In this document: one piece after another, positions 11,917 through 23,900 of the stretch | How the letters are laid out: the number at the start of each line of letters is the position of its first letter | How positions within the stretch are numbered: the stretch's first letter is position 1 | Assembly (NCBI GenBank): GCA_019614645.1 | Contig: JABWDB010000007.1 | Location: 1,736,001-1,800,000 of the forward strand | Length of the DNA: 64,000 nucleotides | Origin: Stratiolaelaps scimitus | Lineage: Eukaryota; Arthropoda; Arachnida; Mesostigmata; Laelapidae | Reading direction: 5' to 3' | Notes under the pieces: model-generated | What the model was told of the DNA's origin: nothing | The model's database searches: none | The model's input: the letters and a program-made list of their open reading frames with translations, nothing else | Translations under genes and position numbers: made by a program

Positions 11917-14000
11917 TAACGTGGCTTGTCCGGTAATTTCTGTTGATGTTGTTGTCGTTACCGCCGCTGCAGCTGCTATTGTTGCAAGCAGTTGCCGGTA
12001 GAATAGTTTTCCGAACCGCTTTTCCGGAACTTCTCCACCCGACTCCGTTCGTCATATTGTCTCTGGACGGCGTCTGCAGAAGTTACATTGTGTGTGGCGG
12101 CGGCGGCGGGCACCCCGGCAAAAACTAGCACGCGAACGGTGAACGCGTCAATGTGGTCTCCCTCCATCCCTCGCTCCCTCCCTCTCTCCGCGTTGTTCGT
12201 CGCTTGCCCTTTACTATACTAGACGTATTCCGTTCTTAGGATTCTTATGCTCAGTCGTCATCGAAAATCGACTGCAAGTTATTATCGGCATTACAGTCTA
12301 GCGCATTATGGAAATCGGGTGCAACGCGGAAAAGGCTGTCTCAGTTCACAGATAACAGTGGCTGCTCCTGCTTGCAAAACTGTTGCTCTTACCGCGGGCA
12401 TGCGCAAGAATCTTCCTCTGTGCGCACGTTTATGTAGAGAATTCATTTATCATTGAAGAAGACGCCGTTAAGTCTCTCGATTTGGCAGTGGCTTCTGCTC
12501 TGATTTGTCTCTATGATACACAGCAAGTGAATCTGGCAGACAGAACATATCTAGTGCTGCTTACCACTAAAGCAAATCTTGTCGGGCTGTCTCTCGTTCC
12601 GACATTCAACGTCGACCGAATCGTTTTTGAACTTACCACTATTGTGCTACACTACTGCTGCCACTGTATAACACACATGTGGTGTTTAATTGCTGAACTG
12701 GCACCGTGCGATGTCCGTAGCGTGTATTCCGTCTGTGTGATTCTAGTACTCGTTGCCTGCACAAGCGATGCAACAATTTGTACTGACGAAAATCGCAAGT
12801 TTGTGAAGCACAGCTCACTCGTCAGCGTGTAGCCGCGATGGTATGGTTTCGAATGAAAGATCTAAATCCGTTTGTTAGGGGTAGCTTGCCTCTTACCATC
12901 GTGTTTGTCAGTGGCGACCAGGGCGATCAGGTCACCAAAAGCAAGTGAATTATATTATTTTACTGTTCTGTACTACTACTGCTACTACGGCTGTTAGCGT
13001 GCTAGCGTTATTTAATTATTTGAATCATCACAGCTTGATAGTATTTTTTACGTTTTCACCAAAGACTACATTTTTTCTTGATAGAGCCCCTAATGGTTCC
13101 ATCAGTCAGTAATGGTACACTGCTGGCTTCAAGCTCCCCTCGAGCGCGTTCGCTTGCGATTTTAACCATTCGGTAAATACCAGCTAAATAATACTGGTAG
13201 TCACGTCACAGCAGCGTGAAGCTAGGACAAGCAAACGAAAATCATCAACCGCTGCAGCCCAACAACAGAAACTACGTTGGTAGTCCTTAGGGCAGAACAG
13301 CTTGTATAAATGGATCGGATATCGCAGGTTAAAATTGAGCCAGCCGGAGTGGCCTCGGCGAGGCGTGCATGTTTCCGCCCGACACTCATCGTAATAATAA
13401 AGCCATACTAGGAGTAAACACTGAGAAACGTCTGGTAGCCGAAGGGCTGGAGCACTTCAGCCTTTCCAACGAAGCTAGCAAAAAGACCTTTTCTGGCAGT
13501 AACGCGCACTATACGGCTAATACGCACCGAAAAACGTCGAAACGAACGACCGAAAAAGTCAGGGAGGTGTTCAGCGGCGAGCGAAAGTCCAGCGACAGAA
13601 AGGTAGTGGCGCCAACGTGTAAATCCCCTGGCTCCAACCCATCAGGTGACCGCTGCCCGAAGTGAATGAGCAGGGGCGTAAGCGGGTCAAGTGTGCGGAC
13701 AGACTAAACTGAAAAGTCAGAAATTACCGCCTTTGCTGACTTATGCCCGTAGCGTTGCTGTCAGCGATAAGGGAAGCAAGCCACATCAAGAAGCCAGCAA
13801 TTGTCTTCCTCGACTCGTTCATGCACAGCTGCTGGCGAGACAGCATTCGAACGAACTATGATCGTCAAATCGGTAATCCTCCCCTGCCGCGCTTATTCAG
13901 AAACAAGAACATCATGAGGATAGGATGAGAGACCACAAGACAACGGTGGGCATCCTATAGGGAGCTGGCATCCTTCGATTTCCTCAATGGGGATAGATTG

Positions 14001-14026
14001 CACCTCATCGATATGTCGATGAGGTG
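14001..14026. repeat. inverted repeat, 11-bp stem, 4-nt loop
   Basis: CACCTCATCGA (14001-14011) pairs perfectly with TCGATGAGGTG (14016-14026) around the loop TATG. It is a compact, stable hairpin of unknown function. Confidence 0.9.
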
Positions 14027-15603
14027 AGGGAAGAGTGAAGTGGTCGGCGTGGACACGAACGACGGAGCCACGGAAGGTGTTCCCGTGTTACGATGCCTGA
14101 CTTGTTGTTGTCGTCGTCGTCGTCATTGTCACTATGTCTCTTTAAATCAGCTTTAACAACTTTCGACTGTTTTAAATCGACCCTAGCGCTGTAATGTGGA
14201 CCTGCTAGAGCATGTTTCGGCACAGGACTCAGGATTCACGCAGAATGAAATATGAATTGATGCTGTGGTTGAACGATACCGGGCGTCTGTGGGCGGATGA
14301 TTACATATGATTTTTATTTTCAACTGGCTGTACAGAGCTCTCTTGATAGACACCGGTTCCGGATGAGCGGGACAAAATCCGTATTTGCATATTATGCCGG
14401 CTGCACTGGTACGAGAACACAAGGATAACACAACACCTAAATCTATCGAAAATGTATGGTGTGATAGATTAAGAAGTAGGTCTTCATCAAATAAGGCTTG
14501 AGTCGTCCAAAAAAGGCTTGAGTTTACAATGTAAGCAGACGCTTCGTTCAATTATAAGACTGACCTGTTCCCCGTTATGAATACATCTTTCCGTACACCC
14601 TGCCCCCTTAACCGTCCTTTATTTAGGTCCTAACCTAGTAAAAGGTCGCATTTTCCTCCCCATGTCGTTTCTACATGACTGACTGAGGGCTTTCAAGCAA
14701 AAAAAACAGAGACATTAATGTATCATATTTGCCTCGGAAGCTCTACAAAGCTTCAGTCGAAAGGGGTAGAATTGGTAGAATGAAAAAATAAAACTGACCA
14801 CATAACGAGTTCATTCTTTTCACGTGAAAACGTCCGGATAAATATAACGGAGATAAACATGAACAGCTTCGTTACACGCAGTTCGAGGCGCAATTATCTT
14901 GACCTGCCCAACGGCATGACGAGCAAAAGCCACATCCATATCTCGTCCCAGTTTGTAACGAGCAGCAGATCACTCATCGATGGATCTTGGGTCGACCTCC
15001 CTTGCGACTGACGCAACTCAACGGAGCGAACATCAAGCGGTCCTTTCGATCGCAAAATGAACCAGTGCTGGAGTTGGATATCGTCCATCAAAACATCTAC
15101 CATTTACATCTACATCTACATCTAGCATTTTTGCATATCCAAATCGGCTCATCCCATAAAGCAATGGCGTCCACATTGTTAAACGTTTAAGGCTGTGAGA
15201 CAAGCCGGAAAATTTACCTTTACATTTTGGTAAACAAACAAACACATACAGCAAAAATCGATGTGGACACAATTCGGGTGACAAAACTCAATTAAAAAAA
15301 AAGCAAACCTGAAGGTATACTTCGCGATCGCTATCAGGGATTATGATTCGCGATCGTACACTCAGCTGTATGCATCTTCTTTTTTTTGAAGAGGTTAAAG
15401 GTAAATCCTGCATGGACACCAGGCCTCACACTAAGGTATTTGCCTGGTAGTGTCAGACTCTTACTGACTAAACCCAGAACCGATTTTGACTGTATGCATC
15501 TGGGGAGATCGATATACATATAGCTGTTAATACGATTGCGTAGTGCCACCATCCACGATGGTCGCTCGACCGCTGTTGATCCAGTTGCCCTGTAATCCAT
15601 TGG

Positions 15604-15670
15604 CGTTGTTGTTGTTGTTGCTGCTGCTGCTGCTGCTGGTGCTATTATTGTTGTTGCTGTTGTTGTTATT
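15604..15670. repeat. mixed GTT/CTG trinucleotide repeat
   Basis: A GTT run passes into CTG units and back into TTG/TTA units. Read in frame it gives poly-Leu or poly-Ala/Thr, which explains the artificial open frames on both strands here. Confidence 0.93.
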
Positions 15671-15771
15671 AGACTATCAAACGGACAGACCATACGGGCG
15701 GCTCGTGCGATTCATAACAATGACTGGGGCAGTATGACCAAAGTCGCGATACATAATCGTCCAATATATAC

Positions 15772-15792
15772 ATATATATATATATATATATA
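15772..15792. repeat. (TA)n microsatellite, 21 bp
   Basis: Uninterrupted alternating AT, read directly. Confidence 0.96.
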
Positions 15793-16379
15793 CATAAAGA
15801 AAGTGAAATGGATCGAACGAAAATATGAATGTATTATCTCACCTCATCACAATATCGAGAAAAGATGCAACAATGTGATTCTGTAAACATGTACAACATA
15901 TACTTCGTGTATGCATACGACGATTTGTTGGCCACAAATAATGCTAAATCATTATTGCGGACGCCGACCTCGCGACCACGGGCGAGGCCGAAGACAAACG
16001 AAAGCCGAAATGCTTGCCAGCAACGGCAGAGAGAGCTAGCGAGCGGGGCGACGACCAGCCAGAGCTATTCGATCATTGATGTTCGCTGATGACATTGTGC
16101 TGTTTCGACAGCCGCCGAATCCTCCTCGACAATAATCATTGCGATTAGAGACTGATTCGCCGAGAGTGAACGATGCGCACACAGCCGACTGAGTGCGAGC
16201 CACGATCGCGCCGATAACGAACAAAATAGCGAGAGTTTGTATTTTGCTGCGTGTGTACTGACGTACTGCGAGTCCCATTCACCGTCGGCGTTACGGGCGT
16301 CGCTTGTGCAGCCACACTGTTCGCCGTGGGCTATTACTGCAAAGCCGAATGGAGACCTGAGAGGCAGTGGCGCTAGGGT

Positions 16380-16390
16380 GGGGGGGGGGG
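16380..16390 (+). repeat. poly-G run, 11 nt
   Basis: Eleven consecutive G residues on the plus strand. Such runs are prone to slippage and sequencing error, so any frame across it is unreliable. Confidence 0.9.
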
Positions 16391-17695
16391 CGTCTGTTTG
16401 GTTCAGCCTTCTCGGCGATGAAGTGAGCAGAATACAAATAAATGTTACCGCCATCACCGGACTCACCATTGCGCGTATCCCTGTTACAGCTGAACAGTAA
16501 CACACTGTCATATGGGGACAAAGGAAATCTCCGATTATTATTCATTATTATGGTGGCGATGATGATGGTGATGATTAATCATCATCATCGGCATGTTCTT
16601 CGTTTGAATGTTGGTGTAGGCCTGCTCGGCTAGATATGGGTTAGCTCGAGCTGGCTGGTCCTCATCGGATCCCATACGACGACACGAGTCGGCGGGGTTC
16701 TGAATGGAAAATATGGCAAAATATGATAGTACAACATCAACAATTGATCTATGTCGTATTTTGTTATGACTGCGGTGACTGCTGTTATTGTTGTTTTGTT
16801 GTGCCGATGTCTGCGACAATGCGATGAATGAATGAATGAATAGATGCTTGCACAAGTACGAAGCAGCCCAAGCAGGCAGAGGTGCGGCGCTGCATGAGGA
16901 AGTCGGTATCGTACGTAACCAGGAATGACGAAATATTATATGTATATATATATATATATACATATAGATACAATATGAGAGCATCGTAACAGACGAAGAT
17001 TGTCGTGATATTTTTTAAGTGATATCTACCTCGCATAGAACTTACTCGTCAGTTAGACATGTTGAATAATGGTATATAACGATGATTAATTAACTTTACA
17101 ACGAATGTCTATGTGTGTAGTTTGATACAGCTTAATCAACGTGAAATGTATGAAGCTGTTATGACGTCCGCGGCGTGTAGTCATTTCGTAAATCAAAGCT
17201 TCCATCCTAAGGAGCTTATAACATGACGTTAACTGGAGCTCTATGAGTGGTTCGACAGTGTTCCGCACATTCTCGTCAACTGCGCTAATCTTCTACTGGT
17301 TTCAGAACGTCGTTGACGTCCGCGCCACTGCTGCGCGTACGAAGAAACAGGCTTCCCTAGCTCTATAGTGGCCTCTATCGCCATGGCTTAATGGCCTGCT
17401 ACAACTGATCTAAACCAGATGAACGCCCACTTGCAGATTAGTTCCTTGTCTCTCGACTTTCGCCCGAGTTTCATCTGTAGACACGGTGACAATAATTCTC
17501 ACCCCGGATCATCCTGCCACGAATGAGGCCACTAGAGATTCGCTGCTCACGACCGATTCGACAGAGATGCAATACATCTTCCGTAGGCACCCATGAGCCG
17601 CTACACAGTCGGCAACACAAGCCTGGCTAGCTGGGATCATCGCGATATCCTCCGAAGATTGCGTTCGCGCACATCCACACCGATACTCATTCACA

Positions 17696-17756
17696 AGAGA
17701 GAGAGAGAGAGAGATAGAGAGAGAGGGAGAGAGAGAGAGAGGGAGAGAGGGAGAGA
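17696..17756. repeat. (GA)n microsatellite, about 60 bp, imperfect
   Basis: GA units with a few T and GG interruptions. The repeat creates an Arg/Glu-rich frame on one strand and a Ser/Leu-rich frame on the other. Neither should be taken as a protein. Confidence 0.97.
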
Positions 17757-18279
17757 CGAATTGGGAATTGAGCGTCAAAGGCGACTGGTTGTAGAAACCG
17801 ATCCGAAGCGGTCGTTCGAAACGCATGAATCCCAAAGACGATCGCGATGATTGGTCGCCGCAGAGGCGTTCGAGAGAACCAATGCGACAAACACGGAAGC
17901 AACGCTGTCGGGGACGCCTCGTCTCCATTCATCTGGTTCCTGCTGACGGGGTAGAGATCGCGAGACGATCTGTGTTTGTCTCTGCCCCGTGATGCTCGCG
18001 CTTTGGGGACGGCATCGCTTTCCAGATATGAGATTAACGTCGTGCGACTCTCGCATTGTCCCTTCGTTACTGAACTCTTACGAATGCACCCGGTAAAGAC
18101 GACTGAGATAGTGGAGGAACGGCGGCACATGAAAGCAAGGAGCGCTACTGTCAAAAGCTGTGTGGTTTATCGTTTCTAGCTGATGACACCCCCGAAATGG
18201 CTGTGCAAAGAGGCATCGGGGACCGTTCAGCGCACGCGCGAATGGAAAATGTCCCCCTATAGACCAAGCCGCTGAGAGG

Positions 18280-18723
18280 CTACGAGACGGTCAATGGGAA
18301 TAATTCCTGTGTCGGAAGTCCAGATACGAAAGAGCTTATGTTATATAATAGAGGGTCATTCATCGTCAATACTGTGTGCTTTTTGGGTGCGATAGATTTT
18401 TCGTTCGGAGAGCTGATTTGCATCTGCATATATGGGCGAGGACCCATCTTGATGATTGGGAGTGCTGGACAATGGGTGTTATTACACCAGTGTGGTCGAT
18501 GACGAACCCAATTTTGGTCGCATTCTTCGAGGAGGTCATGAGATCGAGAAATAGCGTTTATTCTGTTCGGTTCAAGCAGAATAGCCACATCATGTGGAAC
18601 CTTCGTTAAAGGGTTACACCCAAATATGATGTCAGACAGATCAAAGTCATACTTGGAAGAATAGCACAGCTGCAGCGTAACACAATCAAATGCATCATAA
18701 CTAAATACTAATAGAATGTTAAT
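18280..18723 (-). CDS. unidentified open frame, 147 codons, no initiating ATG
   Basis: This minus-strand frame is open from just after a TGA at 18724-18726 to a TAG at 18280. The first start-like codon is a GTG at 18588, so the frame would have to be an exon or a fragment rather than a whole gene. The translation is well mixed, with no low-complexity stretch. Its first third is rich in Asp, Phe and Tyr, its middle contains a His-Arg-Pro-His-Trp-Cys segment with nearby Cys, and its end has Lys and Ser. I recognise no domain. A 77-codon frame lies on the plus strand across the same bases. Length alone does not exclude chance. Confidence 0.18.
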   Translation of the reverse strand: MNILLVFSYDAFDCVTLQLCYSSKYDFDLSDIIFGCNPLTKVPHDVAILLEPNRINAISRSHDLLEECDQNWVRHRPHWCNNTHCPALPIIKMGPRPYMQMQISSPNEKSIAPKKHTVLTMNDPLLYNISSFVSGLPTQELFPLTVS

Positions 18724-18729
18724 TCAAAT

Positions 18730-20800
18730 AGCTCCTGTAAACTCCAGCTGTAAGTCACTAAGGAGACTTGCAAACAACACAAATGGTGAACGCGGCGAGT
18801 ATCAGTGGAATACCAATTAACCAAAGCAAACACCGGCGTCGCTCATGGGCGTCACTAGCTGACACGGTTCGACGATTTCGAAATCTATTGATCTATTGAT
18901 TCGATCTATCTCCAAAATGCATTATTTTTTGCAATTCTCTATGGTTTCCGTTCGCGTTGACTAAGCATGATTTCGTTCACGGCGCTGGTTGTTTTAATAT
19001 CATCGATAAACAGTTAGCACGCTTCGTATACTGGACATCATCGACGCTTTCAGCGATACCTGCTACTCAAGAGGCATTTCACAAACAAGCAAACAGACCA
19101 ACATTCATGACGAAACCACCACCACCCAACGGCGTGGCCTATGGTGCGTCTTTTTTTCGCGACACAAACATCTGATCGCGCTAGCTAACGTGTTGCATAT
19201 TCGACGTGGTTAAGCATTCGCTAGTTAATCCAGATGGGACTGCTATCTTCCCCTATATTACGATTATTATCATAGTAATACATAGCGAAACTCAACAACT
19301 TATCTAGCGCGGTCGCCGTCGATGGCGATGTGTCCCACTCTGAGCGATCTGTTCCGGAGAGAAGTGAAAGGCCTCTCCATTCATGTTTCTTTCTGATGCC
19401 GACGACGCCAGCAACGATAGCGGCGGCGGCAACAGCAGCAGCAGAATGAGAGCGACAACAGCGCGATGCTATTCTAAGCAACTCCCCAACAGACGGTGGT
19501 ACTTACCAGCCGTTCACTGGGCCCTCTTACGCGAGCCAGAACCGTTTCCGCCACGCCGTGGCCGCCGTATGCACGGATATATCGTATGTGAATACGAGGT
19601 GGCGGCTCGACATTGTCCCACCTCAACGATCCGCAAACGCCCGGGGACACGTTCAGCCGCCGGGTCAGAGCAGCGGCTTCGTCGGCTTCCTTTAGTCACT
19701 TTAGTGCTTCTTCTCATCCTTACGGCTTCCGTTTGTCTCAGCATTGTTCTTTGTGCCCCCCTCGTTCGCATTTTGGTCGAGTCAGACAGTCAGCCGCTGA
19801 GCGAGCGACCGAGCCACAGTCCGCGGTTCTTTATTTCGCTGCATTTTCGACCCTCTTGTTTTCTTACTTCGCGACATGGCATGCGCTTCGTCATCTCTCT
19901 CATTTTTGCATCGGGCAGGTAGCGTTCGGCTGTCTGGCAGGCTAATGGCAAGCGTAATCCGCAGCGGCGGTCCCTGAGCGAGAACGCTCCCGGGATGTGA
20001 ATTCAGCGCCGGCGGACGGCAGCAAACGCCGCCAGCGAAAACGGGCCCCCGAACACCGGGACCCCTTAACGGCCGGCGGCGATCACAATGGAGTGATGCC
20101 GGTGGAGCGACGATCAAGATCGGCGAAGGTGTCCGCGCTCTGGGTCGAAGCCTCTTCGCGGCATCTCGGCAATTCTCTGTCCACACAGTGAGGCGAGCTC
20201 GTCAGCCCGCTGAGGGCGATAATAGTAAATAGTTAGAAGCACAGTATATATGTGGCAAGGTGGACGTGGACACTGTGAAACGCCAGCACCGAATGCCACC
20301 ACCGCAGCAGCTACAGGCGACTACCACTGATGGCGGTGCTGCCGATGCTGCTGCTGCTGCTGGCGTTGGCCGATTATGATATTTCTGTGGTTGTTGTGGT
20401 AGCGAGGCGACATCGCGTTCCGCATCGCACAGAGAGAAACAGACGAAGCGTACGACCGCCACTTAGTGCGTGAAGCAATGCTGATAGCGATAGTTAATTG
20501 TTCTTACTCCACGAGCACTGGCGTTGCTATTCGGCTACTGGTACGATTACTGCTGCTGCTGCTGCTTGTGCTCCTCCTGCGACTCCGGATGTTCGCTGCG
20601 TTCTGACCCTGCGTAAATGCTACGATGTCGATATAGACGTTGATTAGCGTGCCGCTCGGATAACGAATGGAAACGTGGGCCCCGTCGAGCAGCGAATCGA
20701 AGCCGAGAGCGTTTATGTTATATAATATATTTAGTATTAGCAGCATAGTATATTAATAGCTAGTTGTAGTAGTGCTTGTCATTGCGAAGTTGTGTGTGTG
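18730..20800. other. GC-richer stretch with overlapping chance frames
   Basis: From about 19300 to 20450 the composition becomes GC-rich with many CpGs, and open frames overlap on both strands. The longest, a 179-codon plus-strand frame at 19383-19922, has a hydrophobic Leu/Val run midway but no domain that I recognise. A CpG-rich promoter region or 5' exon would look like this, but I cannot place a transcript. Confidence 0.4.
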
Positions 20801-20812
20801 TGGCGGCGTTAC

Positions 20813-20983
20813 CTTGGTGACCAGTGCATAGCTGGTGGAGTAGGATTTGTTGCCGTGGGAACCACGAACAGCAAAGTGGCTCGATTTGGGATCGCCGGTT
20901 CGATACCCAGAAGTCGCGTTTGTTTGTGTGGGAATATGGCTAATATTGCCCTGCCGTGACGACGGTCCGTTGGAGACGTCCGC
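20813..20983 (-). CDS. possible internal exon, 57 codons
   Basis: On the minus strand the sequence reads TAG immediately before 20983, which serves as both an in-frame stop and an acceptor AG. It then reads 57 open codons and ends in ACCAAG followed by GTAACG, a usable 5' splice site, with phase 0 at the donor. The peptide is rich in Ser, Gly, Thr and Asn and carries three N-X-S/T sequons (NIS, NAT and NKS), which would suit an extracellular linker. The acceptor lacks a strong pyrimidine tract and I recognise no family, so this may be chance. A different minus-strand frame also spans the segment. Confidence 0.18.
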
Positions 20984-20989
20984 CTAGCT

Positions 20990-23900
20990 AAGTGGCCGAC
21001 GTGACCGGGCACCGAGGCCTGTGATGGAAACTTAGCTGACGAAAGACGTTGTACTGGATAGCGGTAGCAGAAACAATTGGCGCTTCGCAAAACTGAGCCA
21101 GCCGTTCGCTGCGTAACCGTGATGGGTACTGGCGACGTGCAATGGCAGAGGGAAGTCACGGATCACGAATGTGAAATGGGTAACAAACAATTGTAGGTCG
21201 TCATCACGAGGTCCAGCCGGCAGGCGCAGGCATCACACTCAATGATGCGATTAGTAGTGTGTGCTCGCTGTGTCCGATGACATCGATCGTCGAGAACGCT
21301 AACTCTGCCAACGACGAACCGTACGGTCCAGGGCGTCCAACCCAGGGCACGAACGCTTCGAAATCTAGAAAAACGATCAGTGCTCGCAAAAAGCAGTCGA
21401 CTCAGGTGATAGTTATTATTGCAGAATGTGATAATGTTCCAGAATACTGTTGATGAGCCATTCGTTGGCCGCGTACAATACGTAGGCATGTGGCTAGAGT
21501 GGCTACAGTTTCTATGCGCTGCCCCGCCTCCAGATATCATCCGCAAGGGAAGGTCACAACGCAACTGAACCATAGATCAGACAACAAACACACGCCGTTA
21601 CGGCAAACCGCAAAAAACGACATTCACCGACTATCGCCATAACAAACACATTTTCTTAATCCTTCGAACGCGGTCTAGCCCAAGAAACCACAGGAAAAAG
21701 AAGCACGCCATGTGTACGTACGTATACCCGTGAAGAGAATACATGAACATCTCCGTATAAGAAAACAAATATCAGAGTTACATCGACTCGCATGAAGTAA
21801 ATGTTGATGAGAGAAACACTATAAGATGTCTCACATTGGGTTATGATGAAACGTTTACCAGTTTTTGCATCGCCTGCACTCGAGCAACTGCCTTGCCAGA
21901 AAGTCCCTCTTGTCTCAGAAAGCCACACACCAACAGGGGTAGATATGTCACCTTCGCATTTATCTACATTCTGTATCACTGTGCCGGGGACAAATCAATT
22001 GAATACGATGACGCATCATACCACAGGCGAACAGTTTCCATTGTAGAAGTTCAGCTTGTTTCATTTGCCGTGGAATCCACTATGATGAGGGTCGTTGTTG
22101 TTTTTGTCGTTCTTATTACTGTTATTATTGGCATATATATTATTTCTACTTTCTCCGCCCATTCCTTAACCCATTACCGAACGAACAATGTGACGACAAG
22201 GGTCGCGGCTTACGTTCACCGGGCCTTCACCGGGCCACCTGAGACACCGGGTGGCCATCTAGGCTGCTGAAGCCAGTGCAGCACCTAGCCTTGCCTCGTA
22301 GCTGGAACTATACTGGACACTTACAGCATTGCGTGTTATTCTCCCATTGAATTCATCGGCCTTCCTCAGTACATCTCGACGTAAATATCACACATCAAAT
22401 CAGAGTGAGCGACGACACATTGAGCTATCACGCCGACGGGCACTGGTCGACAATGCGGGCTGTGTTGCCTTCGGCGGTGAATATCTTACCCATTCTCGCA
22501 AACACAGAGCTACACACACACACAGACACATGCTGTGTGGACACATTGTGCATATGTTTTTTATGGTCGCCAACAGTAAACAAACTTCTAGAGAATATCA
22601 AGAAAAAACCGAGCAGCGATGTTTGACAAAAGAGTATACACGAATATACGATCGATTGAGCAATCGGTAAATAGAATATTTGCTGTTAAACATATAGATA
22701 TGATTTTCCTATATGAAAACGTGTGTATCGTAAACAGTGGGAACTTTTAGACGACTTTTGTAGCGGAGCACATCGTTTGCCAATGCCGAGTTATGAAGCC
22801 GTGTGGATACGGCGGCTTTATTAATGGACACCGCCATTCTCCGAATTGTCTATTCCCTATTGCATGATGGTCGTTCTTCACTGTGACAGTTGCAGAGCTC
22901 GTCCATGTTCGTCGAATTCATCACGAGAGTGTAGAATAAATGTCTTCCTGTGAACTCCCCTTATCCGAGCAGAATCATTCAACGCTTCCAATAATCATCG
23001 CCCGTCACACTTCATCATTACATGTCGACATATGGAAATTATAATAGAACTTATCGCTGGGTATATATATATACATTCAAAAAGATACATTGGACGTTAG
23101 AAATCAATCATTTGCTCAACTAAGTGTCATAATAGTCTCCGTTTCAACGTCCCAGTACGGTAAACCGGACTCCAGGTATGGCCCCCACACGATAGCGTCA
23201 TCAACGTTGGCTCTGTCATCATTCTCAGAAGGCCTATTCTAGTTGTGCTCTCTGTCAGTGATAGCATTTCTGGATTCTTCGCCATACGTGTGTGTGTGTG
23301 TGTATCATGAATATACGATATGATGTCATATCTACATCTAGAAAGTACAGTGCAATGAAACGCAATGAACAGATGTACGGGGCGAAAGTATGTTGGCTGG
23401 TTGGCATTAGTGATTGAGCTTGCACGACGATGTGGAGTCCCAAAAAACGTCCAGTGAAAATGCGAGGTCAAAACAGAGATATTTCGACAAGACTGAGTCC
23501 AGCAAGCTACAGAGTCAGCGAGGGAGATAGATAATGATTTCTCTGATGCTGAACAATGAAAGCGAAATGTTGCTGTACGCTCTTGGTGCTAATATATACT
23601 CTATATACATATATGTAGCATTTGAGAGTCCGCGTGAGGTCTTTGCGTTGTGGATCATAGCGCGGCCATGGTGAACACTCATACGACAACAGCAGAGTAG
23701 CACGAGTCGGACGAGCAGGCATAAACTAGCAATGTAAACAAAGGGACGATTGATGTGATGAATAACAGATAATCACGTCCGGCCTTCCCTATACTACTAG
23801 GCAGCCCCAAGTATACAATCAATTACTATACAATAACGCGCAATTATACACTATAGTAATATATGTCAGCAGCGTTCGTATAGCACATACCCACAGGAGG

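Larger units (their letters stand above)
8561..18270. other. gene-free stretch, about 10 kb
   Basis: No gene is supported. The content is unique-looking DNA with GA repeats (11892-11916 and 17696-17756), CTG/TTG repeats (about 10290-10320 and 15604-15670), TA arrays (15772-15792 and 16943-16960), an 11-nt G run (16380-16390), and a hairpin at 14001-14026. From about 9300 to 10980 I see no notable open frame and no repeat beyond short T-rich tracts. Confidence 0.5.

Noticed and set aside
12383..12832. 149-codon plus-strand frame with hydrophobic, Cys-containing product
   Set aside because: It begins at TTG, with no ATG until far inside. It has no motif and a length expected several times by chance.
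13338..13665. 98-codon Lys/Ser/Thr-rich frame with an upstream TATAAA
   Set aside because: TATA-like strings are common here, the product shows no motif and no downstream signals support a gene.
17593..18154. Arg/Glu-rich and Ser/Leu-rich frames
   Set aside because: They are translations of the GA microsatellite at 17696-17756.
19383..19922. 179-codon plus-strand frame with a hydrophobic segment
   Set aside because: The region is GC-rich, which lowers stop density on all frames. Minus-strand frames overlap it and no family is recognised.
20835..20915. B-box-like GGTTCGATACC at about 20900 suggesting another tRNA or SINE
   Set aside because: The 11-mer fits the B box, but no T stem forms around it and no A box lies at a suitable distance. 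The same bases are equally readable as part of a possible minus-strand exon.
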